DNA of 64,000 nt. Source: CAVQNQ01 sp963714205 (lineage in GTDB: Bacteria > Acidobacteriota > Terriglobia > Bryobacterales > Bryobacteraceae). Of this stretch, positions 33,977-43,234 are shown in pieces. Positions within the stretch are counted from its first letter, which is position 1. The number at the start of each line of letters is the position of its first letter. The stretch spans positions 309,708 through 373,707 of the forward strand of contig CAVQNQ010000007.1 of assembly GCA_963714205.1 (NCBI GenBank), given 5' to 3'. Made by a program: the position numbers and the translations under genes. Below the pieces are notes generated by a model. That model was not told where the DNA came from, did no database searches, and saw only the letters and a list, made by a program, of their open reading frames with translations.

Positions 33977-34954
33977 TCAAGCCCTCGCTTTCGCCGCTTC
34001 GAGCAGCGCGCGCTTCACCGCTACGGAGGCCAGTTGCACCTTGTAGGCGTTCTGGCTGAGCGGCTGCGCGCCGGCTACAGCGGCCTTGCCGGCGGCCTCG
34101 GCGGTCGCGGTGGTTAAGGATTTGCCAACCAGCGTCCTGGCGGCGTCGGGGGCCTCCCAGGGCGTGGGCGCCACGTGTCCCAACACTACTTTGGCGGCGC
34201 TGACCGTGGCGCCCCGCATCTGGAGCGTGACCGCTGCGGCCGCCAGAGGCCAATCGAGCGCCTCCTTCTGGCGAACCTCGTAGGTGGCGCTGTGGGTAGC
34301 GCCGGCCGGCACCGTGACTTCGGTGAGGATCTCATCCGGCCGCATGGCGATCTCGCGTTCGTCCGGGGTGCGCGGCGCCACGAAGAACTTGGCCGCATCG
34401 ATCTCGCGCGTGCCCTTGGCGGAAGCCAGCTTGATCTTCGCGCCCAAGGCCACCAGCGCGGGTCCCAGGCTCGAAGCGCTGACGAAATAGGCCGGCCCGC
34501 CGCCGAAGATGGCATGGTATTGATTTTCGCCATCCGGAATCAGCGGCTGGCCGTTGTCGGTCGCCAGCAGCCCGAAGCCCTGCCGGTAATACCAGCAGCG
34601 CGGGCGCTGGCAGAGGTCGCCCCCCACCGTGCCCATGTGGCGAATCTGCGGGCTGGGAATGCCCTGGGCCGCGTCCGCCAGGGATAGGTACTCGCCGCGG
34701 ACATCGGCGCTTTTGGCGAGCTCGTCCATGGTGACCAGCGCGCCGATGCGCAGCCCGGCGGCGCTCTTCCGGATGCCGCCGAGCTCTTTGATGTTCTTGA
34801 TGTTCACCACACGCCTGGGCGTGTGGAGGTTCTCCTTCATGAGACTCAGCAAATCGGTCCCGCCGGCCAGCACGTCGGTCTGGCCCCAGCGCGGCGCGAG
34901 GAGGCCGAGGGCTTCCTGAAGGGTTGCCGGGTTGGCGTATTCGAAGTTCTGCAT
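33977..34954 (-). CDS. Molybdenum hydroxylase FAD-binding subunit
   Basis: A 325-residue xanthine-dehydrogenase-family medium subunit. FAD-binding VLAGGTDLLSLMKE at the N-terminus and GTVGGDLCQRPRCWYYR in the middle, then the CO dehydrogenase flavoprotein C-terminal domain. The 4Fe-4S cysteine loop of PaoB-type subunits is mostly absent (two cysteines remain). The ATG overlaps the upstream stop (TGATG). It passes electrons from the 2Fe-2S subunit. Confidence 0.9.
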   Translation of the reverse strand: MQNFEYANPATLQEALGLLAPRWGQTDVLAGGTDLLSLMKENLHTPRRVVNIKNIKELGGIRKSAAGLRIGALVTMDELAKSADVRGEYLSLADAAQGIPSPQIRHMGTVGGDLCQRPRCWYYRQGFGLLATDNGQPLIPDGENQYHAIFGGGPAYFVSASSLGPALVALGAKIKLASAKGTREIDAAKFFVAPRTPDEREIAMRPDEILTEVTVPAGATHSATYEVRQKEALDWPLAAAAVTLQMRGATVSAAKVVLGHVAPTPWEAPDAARTLVGKSLTTATAEAAGKAAVAGAQPLSQNAYKVQLASVAVKRALLEAAKARA

Positions 34955-37149
34955 CACGCGATCCTCCCTGCCAGCGCGTTGAGCACGTGGCGCGGCGTCA
35001 TGGGGATATTAGGCACCCGTACCCCCGCGGCATTGCTCACCGCGTTACCGATGGCCGCGCAGATGGCCACCGCGGGCGGTTCGCCCAAACCGATCACGCC
35101 GCGTTTATCGTTCTCCGGCCGGATATCCATGTGCACGACGATCTCACCGATATCGCCGATGCCGGCCAGCTTGTAGAACTCCATATCGGGGTTCAGCATA
35201 CGCCCGGTCCGCTCGTCCATGATGCGCTGCTCGAACAGAGCCGAGCTGATGCCCATGATGATGGCCCCATAGACCTGGCTTTCGGCCAGGCGCGGGTTGA
35301 TGACCATCCCGCAATCCTGCACCGCCACGTAGCGGTTCACGCGTACTACGCCGGTTTCCGGGTCCACCGAAACATCGGCTATCTGCACGCCCGCCGCGCC
35401 CTGCGAGATGAGGCCACCGGGTTGGCGCGGGTTGTTCACGCCGGTTTCGGAGATCTTGCCGCTCCCCATCTTGCGGCACGCCGCCGCCCAGGTGAGGCCC
35501 CTGGAAGGTTCGCCCTTAACCTGGATGCGGCCATCCACCGCCTCGAGAAGGTCCGCGAACCCTCCCTCGGCTCCGGGCGCCGTGCGGGTGGCCCCGTTGG
35601 TATCGGAACCCACCAGCATCGGACCCACGGCTTCGAAAAGCTTGACGAGCGCGTTCATGCTGGCTTTGCGTGTCGAGGCCGAGACTCCGCCTACGGTAGT
35701 GGAACCGCCCGAGGCGCTGTCCGGCGGCAGGGAGTTACTGCCGATGACCAGCTTGATGGCATTCATGGGAAGGCCGAGGGTCTCGGCGGCCACCTGCGTG
35801 ATGATCGTGCGAGTGCCCGTGCCCAGGTCCTGAGTGCCCAGTTCCACCAGCACCGAACCATCCGGATTGATGGTGGTGCGGCACTGGCTCTGATGGCCCA
35901 GGCCGCCCCAGGCGCTGAAGCCGATGCCCAGACCGCGCTTTACCGGGCCGTCGCTCTGGCCGCGCGGCTTCCATAGTTTCTTCCAGTCGGATAGCTCGAG
36001 AGCCTTCCCCAATTGATATCGATAGGTCTCGATGCGCTCCTTGGGCGCGTACATGAAGTTCTTGTCGAACACGTCGGCCGGATCCATCCCCACCTTGGCC
36101 GCGAAATCGTCCAGGGCGCTGCACGTGAGATAGGCAGCCTGCTGGTTGTTGGGAGCGCGCCAGGCGCGGTTCGGGCCGGCATTCACCGAGACGGCCGTGT
36201 GGGTGAGGCGCTGGTTGGGAATGTCCGACAGCACGTAGGGTAAAGGAGGCGATCCGCCGCCGGTCAGCCCGCCCGTGGCCCACGATTCGGAGTGCCAGCC
36301 GGTAACCGTGCCATCCTTGTTTCCGGCAATGCGAATTTTGGCGAAGGCCGAGGGACGGTTCCCGGCGATCAACTGCTCGGTGGCGCGGTCGAGGAAGAGC
36401 TTGACGGGCGCGCCGCCGGCTTTCTGGGAGAGGCGCGCGCCCGCCTCGCCCCAGGCGTCGGGCGCGAACTTGCTGCCGAAGCCGCCGCCGATGTAATCCA
36501 TCGAAACCTTGATGTTGGTGGCGGGCACTTTCAGGTTGGTGGCCAGATCGGGGGCCCAGCGCGTCACATCCTGCGTGGAAGGCCAAGCCATCACCTGGTC
36601 GCCCTGCCATTGGATCACCTGCCCATGCGTTTCCAGGCAGCAGTGGGTGATGACGGGGATGCCGTACCGGCCTTCGGAGACGGCCTCGGCCTCCTGGAAG
36701 ACCTTGTCGGGATCGCCGGTGACCTTCTCGCCCGCCGCCTTGGCGCGCGCCCCGGCTTTGCCCAGGTCGTCTTCGCTGACCAGGTGCGGAAGAACTTCGT
36801 ACTCAACCTTGATGGCCCGCACGGCGTCGCGGGCGTGCTCTTCCGTAGTGGCAGCCACGGCCGCGATCTCGAAGCCCTGCCACTGGACCTCCGTGCCGGC
36901 GGGCGCGGCTACGTGCACGGCTTTCACGCCCGGCAGTTTCTCGGCGGCGCTGGTATCGATGCTGGTTACGCGGGCGTGGGCATGCGGACTGGTGAGGTAG
37001 ACCGCGAACAGCAGGCCCTTGGGATTAATGTCCGAGGAATACTTGGCCCGGCCGCTGGATTTCTGCGGGCCGTCCAGGCGTTTGAAGCGCTGGCCGATGA
37101 TTTTGCGCTGCTCCATGGGCGGCCAGCTATACTCCGGAGTGTCAGCCAC
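34954..37149 (-). CDS. Molybdenum hydroxylase catalytic (Mo-cofactor) subunit
   Basis: A 731-residue large subunit of the xanthine dehydrogenase/aldehyde oxidase family. N-terminal a/b hammerhead (GRAKYSSDINPKGLLFAVYLTSPHAHARV), cofactor-binding GGGFGSKFAPD, RAPNNQQ, LGTQDLGTGT, ASGGSTTVGG, and GVIGLGEPP with the catalytic glutamate near the C-terminus. Substrate cannot be predicted; aldehyde or N-heterocycle oxidation are options. The downstream order 2Fe-2S, Mo, FAD is that of three-gene periplasmic oxidoreductases. Confidence 0.93.
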   Translation of the reverse strand: MADTPEYSWPPMEQRKIIGQRFKRLDGPQKSSGRAKYSSDINPKGLLFAVYLTSPHAHARVTSIDTSAAEKLPGVKAVHVAAPAGTEVQWQGFEIAAVAATTEEHARDAVRAIKVEYEVLPHLVSEDDLGKAGARAKAAGEKVTGDPDKVFQEAEAVSEGRYGIPVITHCCLETHGQVIQWQGDQVMAWPSTQDVTRWAPDLATNLKVPATNIKVSMDYIGGGFGSKFAPDAWGEAGARLSQKAGGAPVKLFLDRATEQLIAGNRPSAFAKIRIAGNKDGTVTGWHSESWATGGLTGGGSPPLPYVLSDIPNQRLTHTAVSVNAGPNRAWRAPNNQQAAYLTCSALDDFAAKVGMDPADVFDKNFMYAPKERIETYRYQLGKALELSDWKKLWKPRGQSDGPVKRGLGIGFSAWGGLGHQSQCRTTINPDGSVLVELGTQDLGTGTRTIITQVAAETLGLPMNAIKLVIGSNSLPPDSASGGSTTVGGVSASTRKASMNALVKLFEAVGPMLVGSDTNGATRTAPGAEGGFADLLEAVDGRIQVKGEPSRGLTWAAACRKMGSGKISETGVNNPRQPGGLISQGAAGVQIADVSVDPETGVVRVNRYVAVQDCGMVINPRLAESQVYGAIIMGISSALFEQRIMDERTGRMLNPDMEFYKLAGIGDIGEIVVHMDIRPENDKRGVIGLGEPPAVAICAAIGNAVSNAAGVRVPNIPMTPRHVLNALAGRIA

Positions 37150-37780
37150 GCTGGCCTCCTTTCATTTGTTGGGCGGCTTCGAGCACGGCCCGGCGGACCC
37201 CCATATAGGTCCCGCAGCGGCACAGGTTTCCGCCCAGCCCGTGTTGGACCTCCTCCATGGTGGGGTTGGGGTGCTCGTCCAGGAAGCCTTTGGCGGCCAT
37301 GACGAAGCCCGGGGTGCAATAACCGCACTGCTGCGCGTCGTTGTTCCAGAAGGCTGCCGAAACGGGATGCAGGTTGTTGCCCGCGGCCAGGCCCTCGATG
37401 GTTTCAATGTTCTTGCCTTGCGCGTCGATGGCCAGCACGCTGCAGCTATAGACCGTCTTGCCGTCCAGGATGACCGTGCAGGCACCGCAGGTTCCGCGAT
37501 CGCAGACGCGCTTGGCGCCGGTCAGATCGAGGCGGTTGCGCAACGCATCGAGCAGCGTCACGCGCGGCTCGAGGTTGAGATTCGCGGGCTTTCCGTTGAT
37601 GGTCAGAGTGACCGGTACCGCGCCGGGCCCCACGGTTCCAGAGGGGGCCGGGGCGGCCTCGGCTGCCTTCTCCAGCAGGCCCGTTCCCAACGTGCCGCTT
37701 CCGATTCCCACGCCGATAAATCCACGGCGCGAGAATCGGCGTTTGGGTTTGTCGGGGATTTCCGAGTGCTTTTTGGAGCT
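37142..37780 (-). CDS. Tat-exported 2Fe-2S subunit of the molybdenum hydroxylase
   Basis: From a GTG at 37780, preceded by AAGGAAGG, the protein has 212 residues (an ATG at 37813 would add 11). Twin-arginine signal RRFSRRGFIGVGIGSGTLG, then plant-type 2Fe-2S motif CDRGTCGACTVILDG...C and the second cluster CGYCTPGF...CRCG. The Tat signal shows that the complex works in the periplasm; the two partners lack signals and would be carried across with this subunit. Confidence 0.92.
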   Translation of the reverse strand, partial: SSKKHSEIPDKPKRRFSRRGFIGVGIGSGTLGTGLLEKAAEAAPAPSGTVGPGAVPVTLTINGKPANLNLEPRVTLLDALRNRLDLTGAKRVCDRGTCGACTVILDGKTVYSCSVLAIDAQGKNIETIEGLAAGNNLHPVSAAFWNNDAQQCGYCTPGFVMAAKGFLDEHPNPTMEEVQHGLGGNLCRCGTYMGVRRAVLEAAQQMKGGQRG

Positions 37781-37834
37781 CACCAAGCACCTTCCTTTCG
37801 CGTTTTCGTTCAAATCTTTACAGAGAGTTACCCA

Positions 37835-37853
37835 GTCTGGTGGCGTCTGGTGG
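37835..37853. promoter_or_regulatory. Direct repeat upstream of the molybdenum hydroxylase operon
   Basis: GTCTGGTGG occurs twice with a 10-bp period (37835-37843 and 37845-37853), about 55 bp upstream of the operon start. A one-turn repeat suits a regulator binding one face of the helix; support is positional only. Confidence 0.3.
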
Positions 37854-38002
37854 TTACTATATCAGGACAAGGCGCGGGGAGATGTAAAGAACCGTCCCTA
37901 GCAAGCGGAGAATCCCTCGTGATCAGTAAGCCCCGCGTGGATACGGAGGAACCCGCGCGTGGGGGCCATGCGGGCGCCCTCGCCGGCCAACCCGGCGCAA
38001 TG

Positions 38003-38446
38003 TTACGCGTGGTGCGCTTCGTGGCCGCCGGGCTGGTTTCCGGCGATCTCGCGATGGATAGCGTCCAGCACGCCATTGACGAACTGGACGGATTCCTCGT
38101 TGGAGAACCGGCGCGCCAGTTCGAGAGCCTCGTCGATGGCCACCGCGGGCGGTGTGCCGCCGTGGGTCATTTCGTAGACCGCCAGGCGGAGTACGTTGCG
38201 GTCCACGGCGGGCATGCGCTCCAGGCGCCAGTGCTCGGCGTGGCGCGCGATGCGGTCGTCCAGTTCGGCCATGTGGTCCACGGCGCCGCGGACCAGTTCG
38301 GACACAAAGGGATCGCGCGCGGGTTGCTCCTCGGTGTAGAGCGTATCGTAATAAACGTCGATCGCGCGATCGACGGGTTCCCTCCGGCTATCCCAGAGAA
38401 ACAGAATCTGAAGGGCGCGCTGCCGGGACCTGCGGCGGGAAGGCAT
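38003..38446 (-). CDS. nusB: Transcription antitermination protein NusB
   Basis: A 147-residue all-helical NusB: RRRSRQRALQILFLWD at the N-terminus and RNVLRLAVYEM, AIDEALELARRFSNEESVQFVNGVLDAI at the C-terminus are diagnostic. With NusE it binds boxA in rRNA leaders. It overlaps ribH (shared base), the classic ribH-nusB pair. Confidence 0.95.
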   Translation of the reverse strand: MPSRRRSRQRALQILFLWDSRREPVDRAIDVYYDTLYTEEQPARDPFVSELVRGAVDHMAELDDRIARHAEHWRLERMPAVDRNVLRLAVYEMTHGGTPPAVAIDEALELARRFSNEESVQFVNGVLDAIHREIAGNQPGGHEAHHA

Positions 38447-38922
38447 TACGTAGCCTGGCGGAGGGCGCGCAACAGATTGGCCATCTCAATGGCGGTCATG
38501 GCGGCGTCGAAGCCCTTGTTGCCGCCCTTGACGCCGGCCCGGTCGATGGCCTGCTCGAGCGTGTTGGTGGTGAGAACGCCGAACGCCACCGGGACGCCCG
38601 TATCCACGGAGACGTGGGCCACGCCCTTGGCCGCCTCGGCCGCCACGTAATCGAAGTGCGGCGTCTCGCCGCGGATCACCGCGCTGAGACAGATGATGGC
38701 GTCGTAGCGGTGCTGGTGCGCCAGCTCGGATGCGGTCATGGGCAGTTCCCACGAGCCGGGAACCTTGACGATATCGATCTGCTCGGTATCCGCGCCGGTG
38801 CGCTGCAGGGCGTCGAGCGCTCCGGCCAGCAGGCGCTCGGTGATGAAGCTGTTGAACCGGCTGACCACGATGGCGAAACGCAGGCCGACGGCCGATAGCT
38901 GGCCTTCAAACGTTCTGGGCAT
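38446..38922 (-). CDS. ribH: 6,7-dimethyl-8-ribityllumazine synthase
   Basis: A 158-residue lumazine synthase of riboflavin synthesis. Conserved FNSFITERLLAGA, VPGSWELP, CLSAVIRGETPHFDYV (with the catalytic His after the RGET motif), and GVLTTNTLEQAIDRAG. It joins the pyrimidine and dihydroxybutanone phosphate in an icosahedral or pentameric shell. Followed directly by nusB. Confidence 0.96.
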   Translation of the reverse strand: MPRTFEGQLSAVGLRFAIVVSRFNSFITERLLAGALDALQRTGADTEQIDIVKVPGSWELPMTASELAHQHRYDAIICLSAVIRGETPHFDYVAAEAAKGVAHVSVDTGVPVAFGVLTTNTLEQAIDRAGVKGGNKGFDAAMTAIEMANLLRALRQAT

Positions 38923-38925
38923 GAT

Positions 38926-39711
38926 TCACTTTCCGGCGAAAGCCGGCCTCCTCTTTTCCAAGAAGGCGCGCGTGCCTTCGCGCCGATCATCGGTGGCCGC
39001 CGAGACTCCGAAGGCGGCGGCCTCAAAACGCAGTCCCTGGTCCAGCCCGGAATCGAGACCGCTGTCCACGGCTTCCAGGACGAGCGCCACGGCCAGTGGG
39101 GCGTTGGCCAGCACCTTGGCTAGCCAGGCGCGGCTGTAAGCGAGCAGCTCGGGCTGAGGCACCACGGCATTCACCAGCCCGATGCGATGGGCCTCGGCGG
39201 CGCCGATGGGTTCGCCCGAGAGCAGCAGCTCAAGGGCGCGCCCGCGGCCCACCAGGCGGGGCAGGCGCTGCGTGCCGCCAAGACCGGGGACGATTCCGAT
39301 TTTCACTTCGGGCTGGCCCAGCCGCGCGTTTTCAGAGGCGAAGCGCACGGTGCAGGCCATGGCCAGCTCCAGCCCGCCGCCCAGCGCGAAGCCGTTCACG
39401 GCCGCCACCGAGGGCTTGCCGCAGGTTTCGAGAGCTCGCAGGACGCGCTGACCGCGCTGGGCAAAAGCCCGCGCCTCGAGGGGCGAAAGTCCCCCGATCT
39501 CGCCGATATCGGCGCCCGCCACAAAGGCCTTCTCGCCCGCGCCGGTCACGATGGCGGCCCGGATGGCAGCTTCTCCGGCGATACGCCCGAAGGCCTCCCG
39601 AAGCTCGGCCATCACCGCGCCGGAGAGCGCGTTGAGCTTCTCGGCCCGGTTGATCGTGACGAGTGCGACGCCGCTCGCATCGGTCTCGAAGAGGATGTGC
39701 TGGAAGGGCAT
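38926..39711 (-). CDS. Enoyl-CoA hydratase/isomerase family protein
   Basis: A 261-residue crotonase: NRAEKLNALS, the oxyanion-hole segment AFVAGADIGEI, NGFALGGGLELAMACTVRFAS, and GQPEVKIGIVPGLGGTQRL with the second catalytic glutamate region. It hydrates trans-enoyl-CoA in fatty-acid or aromatic degradation. It ends 3 bp before ribH begins, so the two may be co-transcribed. Confidence 0.9.
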   Translation of the reverse strand: MPFQHILFETDASGVALVTINRAEKLNALSGAVMAELREAFGRIAGEAAIRAAIVTGAGEKAFVAGADIGEIGGLSPLEARAFAQRGQRVLRALETCGKPSVAAVNGFALGGGLELAMACTVRFASENARLGQPEVKIGIVPGLGGTQRLPRLVGRGRALELLLSGEPIGAAEAHRIGLVNAVVPQPELLAYSRAWLAKVLANAPLAVALVLEAVDSGLDSGLDQGLRFEAAAFGVSAATDDRREGTRAFLEKRRPAFAGK

Positions 39712-39781
39712 CCACGATCAGTGTAACATCCTCAAAATCGATCGTCCGCGAACACCACTAGCCTGGCGGCGAGTGGATATT

Positions 39782-40702
39782 CTAATTTCCCCGGCGGCCG
39801 CCATTCCCGCCAGCACCGCCGCCCATCTGCGCGCCCGGCAGAGACGAGCGCACCGCGAGAACGAGATCGTGGTCCTGTCCCTCCTTGGCATGGCTGTAGT
39901 AGCCGACCTGCGTGCCCGGCAGGAAGCAGAACGTTGCGCCCTCGGTAACGGGGTGGCGCACCTCTTTGCCGTTCGCATCGAGTCCCGCCACCATATCGCC
40001 GCTGCCGCGCAGAAGCAGGTAAATTTCCTCCTCCGTCGCATGATGGTGCGGAATGTTGGTCCCGCCCGGAGCGAAATCCATGATGAAGAGGCTGGTCATC
40101 ACGTAAGCCGCGGAGAGTTTGTCGCGCGTGCTGGCCGTGGTGCCCATCAACAGTTTGAACTGCGCGCTCGGCCCATGCGAGGGCAGAATCTGGAGCTTCA
40201 CGTCGTCGGCGGTTGCCAGCATCATCTTGGGCGTCGGTTTCACGCCGGCGCCGTCGGGAATCCGGTATCCCATCACCATCACCTTCACCGGCGCGCTCGA
40301 TTTGTTCGCGATCCCATGCCTGACCCCGACCGGAAGGTACATGAAATCGTTCTTCTTGATAGGCGCTTTCTCATCGCCATACAGCAATGTGCCGCTGCCC
40401 TCGGTGACGAAGTAGATCTGCTCTTCGGCCGGATAGGCGACCAAAGCGGTGGTCCCATCCGGATCAACAGTTAATTCGCCGTACCGGGCTACGCTCTTCA
40501 GCAGCCCCGCATCCGGATCCCCCATGCCGAACAGGGGCTTATACGAAGCGGCCCGGGAACTGGCGGCCGTCAGGTCGTCGGGTTGCGGCTTGACATCCGA
40601 TAACTGGCGCCGCAAGAAGACCTGGTCCGCGGCGGAAAGACAAATCGAAGATGCCAGGAGAGCCGCCGCGAGCCTCCTGCCTGTAGTAATGCTTCTGCGC
40701 AT
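39782..40702 (-). CDS. Exported bicupin protein
   Basis: From ATG 40702 (GGAGGT ribosome site) the protein has 306 residues with a signal peptide (LAAALLASSICLSAA). Two cupin barrels are visible: one with EEQIYFVTEGSGTLLYGD, one with NIPHHHATEEEIYLLLRGSGDMV, whose HHH and E form a complete metal site. The first barrel has lost the paired histidines. The C-terminus is Gly-rich. Sugar or aromatic acid processing is a guess. Confidence 0.8.
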   Translation of the reverse strand: MRRSITTGRRLAAALLASSICLSAADQVFLRRQLSDVKPQPDDLTAASSRAASYKPLFGMGDPDAGLLKSVARYGELTVDPDGTTALVAYPAEEQIYFVTEGSGTLLYGDEKAPIKKNDFMYLPVGVRHGIANKSSAPVKVMVMGYRIPDGAGVKPTPKMMLATADDVKLQILPSHGPSAQFKLLMGTTASTRDKLSAAYVMTSLFIMDFAPGGTNIPHHHATEEEIYLLLRGSGDMVAGLDANGKEVRHPVTEGATFCFLPGTQVGYYSHAKEGQDHDLVLAVRSSLPGAQMGGGAGGNGGRRGN

Positions 40703-40789
40703 GTTACCTCCGTTAACTTCGAGCGCCGCCGCGCCAGGGTTCCGGAGGTTATCCCCGGCCCTGGCGAAGCGCTTGCGTCTCAAACGATC

Positions 40790-42238
40790 CTAGTAGTCCT
40801 CGGTCCGCTCGTTCACCCAGACGCCATCCACGTTGAAGTGCGGCCAGGGCCCGCCGGCGCCGCCGCGCCCGACGAAGCTCTCATTCCATTTCGTGCTCGG
40901 CTCGAAGTAGCCCGGATAACGCAGATGCTCTCTCACCACCTTCTCGTTCAACTCCACCCCCAGGCCCGGCACGTCCGGAACGGTGATGTAGCCATTCTTG
41001 ATTACCGGCTGCTCGACGCCGGTAATCAGCTCCTGCCACCAGGAGATGAAATCCACCGCGTGGCATTCCATCGCCACGAAATTATCCAGCGTAGCGGCCG
41101 TGTGGACGGCGGCCATGGTGGCCAGCGGCGATCCCGCCATGTGAATGGCCGTGGGAATTTGTTCCCGCTGCCAGGCATAATCCGCGATGCGCTTGGTTTC
41201 GCGGCAGCCGCCCGATGTGCCGTGGTCCGCGTGAATGATATCGATGGCTCGATTATCGATGAGCCCCTGGAAGCCCGCGTCCCCTTCCAGCCCGAAGGCG
41301 TCTTCGCCCGTCAGCAGCGGGGTGGTCGTATGAGCCTTGATCTCCTTGTAGTCTTTCCATCTCCAGAAGCCGCCCGTGCTGAACAGGTCCTCGAGCCAGT
41401 TGAGGCGGTACTTCTCAAAAGCCTTGGCGGCGCGGATTCCGTCATGCACGGTCCCGCACCGGAGGCTGGAAGCGTCTACCGACAGGGGCTGATCCCACCC
41501 GATGGCATCCCGCACGGCGCCGATCAGTTCGCCGCCGTACTCTAGCCCCGCGTCTGTCGGGACACCGGCAGTATCCAGATACCCCGGTTTGACGCCGACG
41601 AAGTTAGTGGTGACATCCATCTTGAAGAAGGTGAACCCCTTCTTCTTGCGCTCGACCATGCGCGCGCCATACTTCTTGGGATCGGAAGTGCCGGTAGTGT
41701 CGCAATACATGCGCACGCGGTCGCGCTTCTTATCGCCCAGCAGCCGCCAGACGGGCACGCCGAAGACTTTGCCGCTGATGTCGTTCAGGGCGATATCGAG
41801 GGCGCTATAGCCGCCGCCCTGGCGTCCCGCGCCGGCATACGGCCGCACGGATTGCAGGATCGACGAGACATCCAGGGGATTACGCCCCATCAGGAGGGGT
41901 TTCATGGACAAGGCCAGGTTTTCGTTGCCGGCATCGCGCACCTCTCCCAGCCCGTAGACGTCCTGATTGGTGAAGATCTTGATGATCGGATAGTCGAAAT
42001 TAGCGGCGACTCGGAGAGATCGAATATCCGTGATCTTCAAATCGCTCGGCGTGGAGAACTTATTGAAGGGCCCGTAGTGGATCGGCGCACCTCCCCGGCC
42101 TGCCTCGCGGGCTGCTTCCTGCCCCATCGGGCCGCCCACCTGGGCGGAGGCCTTCATCGTAAAGATCGCTCCCAAGCCGCTGGCGGCGGCCGAAAGCATG
42201 GCACGCCGGCTCAGGTCTCGCGTTTTACTCGGCTTCAA
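40790..42238 (-). CDS. Tat-exported enolase-superfamily (mandelate racemase/muconate lactonizing) protein
   Basis: A 482-residue protein with a twin-arginine signal (DLSRRAMLSAAASGLG). The enolase-superfamily barrel shows DIALNDISGKVFGVPVWRLLG, metal ligands Asp in LSVDAS, Glu in WLEDLF and Glu in LTGEDAF, and a His in IHMAGSP. Most characterised members are sugar-acid dehydratases and cytoplasmic; a Tat signal is unusual but recurrent in Acidobacteria. Specific substrate unknown. Transcribed toward the bicupin gene, 87 bp upstream of it, so they may form a unit. Confidence 0.87.
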   Translation of the reverse strand: MKPSKTRDLSRRAMLSAAASGLGAIFTMKASAQVGGPMGQEAAREAGRGGAPIHYGPFNKFSTPSDLKITDIRSLRVAANFDYPIIKIFTNQDVYGLGEVRDAGNENLALSMKPLLMGRNPLDVSSILQSVRPYAGAGRQGGGYSALDIALNDISGKVFGVPVWRLLGDKKRDRVRMYCDTTGTSDPKKYGARMVERKKKGFTFFKMDVTTNFVGVKPGYLDTAGVPTDAGLEYGGELIGAVRDAIGWDQPLSVDASSLRCGTVHDGIRAAKAFEKYRLNWLEDLFSTGGFWRWKDYKEIKAHTTTPLLTGEDAFGLEGDAGFQGLIDNRAIDIIHADHGTSGGCRETKRIADYAWQREQIPTAIHMAGSPLATMAAVHTAATLDNFVAMECHAVDFISWWQELITGVEQPVIKNGYITVPDVPGLGVELNEKVVREHLRYPGYFEPSTKWNESFVGRGGAGGPWPHFNVDGVWVNERTEDY

Positions 42239-42289
42239 ATTACACCTGCCTTTCTGTTAACCGTAACGTCCAAATTTCGTTGCCTAACA

Positions 42290-42910
42290 TTATCGCGCCT
42301 GGCAAAGGCGGCGCAGCACCGAGTCGGGCATGCCGGCGACCTCCTTGATTTCGAGCACTTCGAAACCGGCGGCCCTTCCGCTGGCGAGACCCACCTCGGA
42401 GTCTTCCACCACCAGCGCGCTGCGCACTCCCAGGCGCTCCGCGGCCAGGAGGTACGGATCGGGAGCCGGCTTGAGACGGTCCGGCGTGCTCTCGCGGCCC
42501 ACCACCGTATCGAAGTGCTGGCGAATGCCGCCGGCCGCCAGCACCGGCTCGATCTCGCTCGACGAGCTCGAGCTGACCACTGCCATCCGGTACTCCCGGT
42601 GAAGGCGCTCCAAGAAAGGCGCCAGGCCCGCCTCGAACGGGGGCGCTGCCAGGGTGCGCCGGCGGAACAGCTCTCGCTTGGCCGGATAGCGGGTCCACAG
42701 ATCCTCCCACGAGCGCGGGGGATGGGCTTCGGCGGCCAGCATCTCCACCATGTCACGATCGGCGATGCCGATGAAATGCCGGCGGAAGAACTCCCACTCG
42801 AGGACCACGCCGCAGGGCGCCAGCACCTCCGCCCAGCAGGCGCAATGAATCGGCTCGGTGTCGGCCAGGACGCCGTCGAAGTCGAAAAGAACGGCCTCAA
42901 AAATGGACAT
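42290..42910 (-). CDS. HAD-superfamily phosphatase (beta-phosphoglucomutase-like)
   Basis: From ATG 42910 the protein has 206 residues. Motif I FDFDGVLADTEP (nucleophile and acid/base Asp), motif II VVSSSSSSE, motif III Lys in RLKPAPDPYL, motif IV VVEDSEVG. The helical cap is of subclass I. Sugar-phosphate phosphatase or mutase activity is likely. Confidence 0.88.
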   Translation of the reverse strand: MSIFEAVLFDFDGVLADTEPIHCACWAEVLAPCGVVLEWEFFRRHFIGIADRDMVEMLAAEAHPPRSWEDLWTRYPAKRELFRRRTLAAPPFEAGLAPFLERLHREYRMAVVSSSSSSEIEPVLAAGGIRQHFDTVVGRESTPDRLKPAPDPYLLAAERLGVRSALVVEDSEVGLASGRAAGFEVLEIKEVAGMPDSVLRRLCQAR

Positions 42911-42963
42911 AGGGAAAACCCCCAGCGTACCATCCGGTTGTGGTATCACAGAAGCTGGATACC

Positions 42964-43209
42964 ATGCCAACCGAAGAACAGTTGCAAGCGGAAATCGAAA
43001 AACTGCGCGCCGAGAACGAGGCTTTGAAGAAGCCCTCCCGAGGGCAGATGTCCCTGCGGGTCAGCGAAAAGGGAGCGCTCTCGGTTTACGGGCTGGGCCG
43101 CTTCCCCGTGACCTTGTATCGGGAGCAGTGGGAAAAGCTCCTGGGCATGACGGACCAGATCCGCCAGTTCATCGCGGATAACGACAGCCGGTTGAAACGG
43201 AAGGAATAG
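42964..43209 (+). CDS. Small coiled-coil protein
   Basis: An 81-residue product starting at ATG 42964. The first 25 residues form a leucine-heptad coiled coil (LQAEIEKLRAENEALKK), followed by a compact conserved-looking part SLRVSEKGALSVYGLGRFPV and TLYREQWEKLLGM. The latter pattern occurs in small uncharacterised bacterial proteins. Function unknown. Confidence 0.65.
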   Translation: MPTEEQLQAEIEKLRAENEALKKPSRGQMSLRVSEKGALSVYGLGRFPVTLYREQWEKLLGMTDQIRQFIADNDSRLKRKE

Positions 43210-43234
43210 CCGGCAGGGCATGCTTCAGCTTGCC

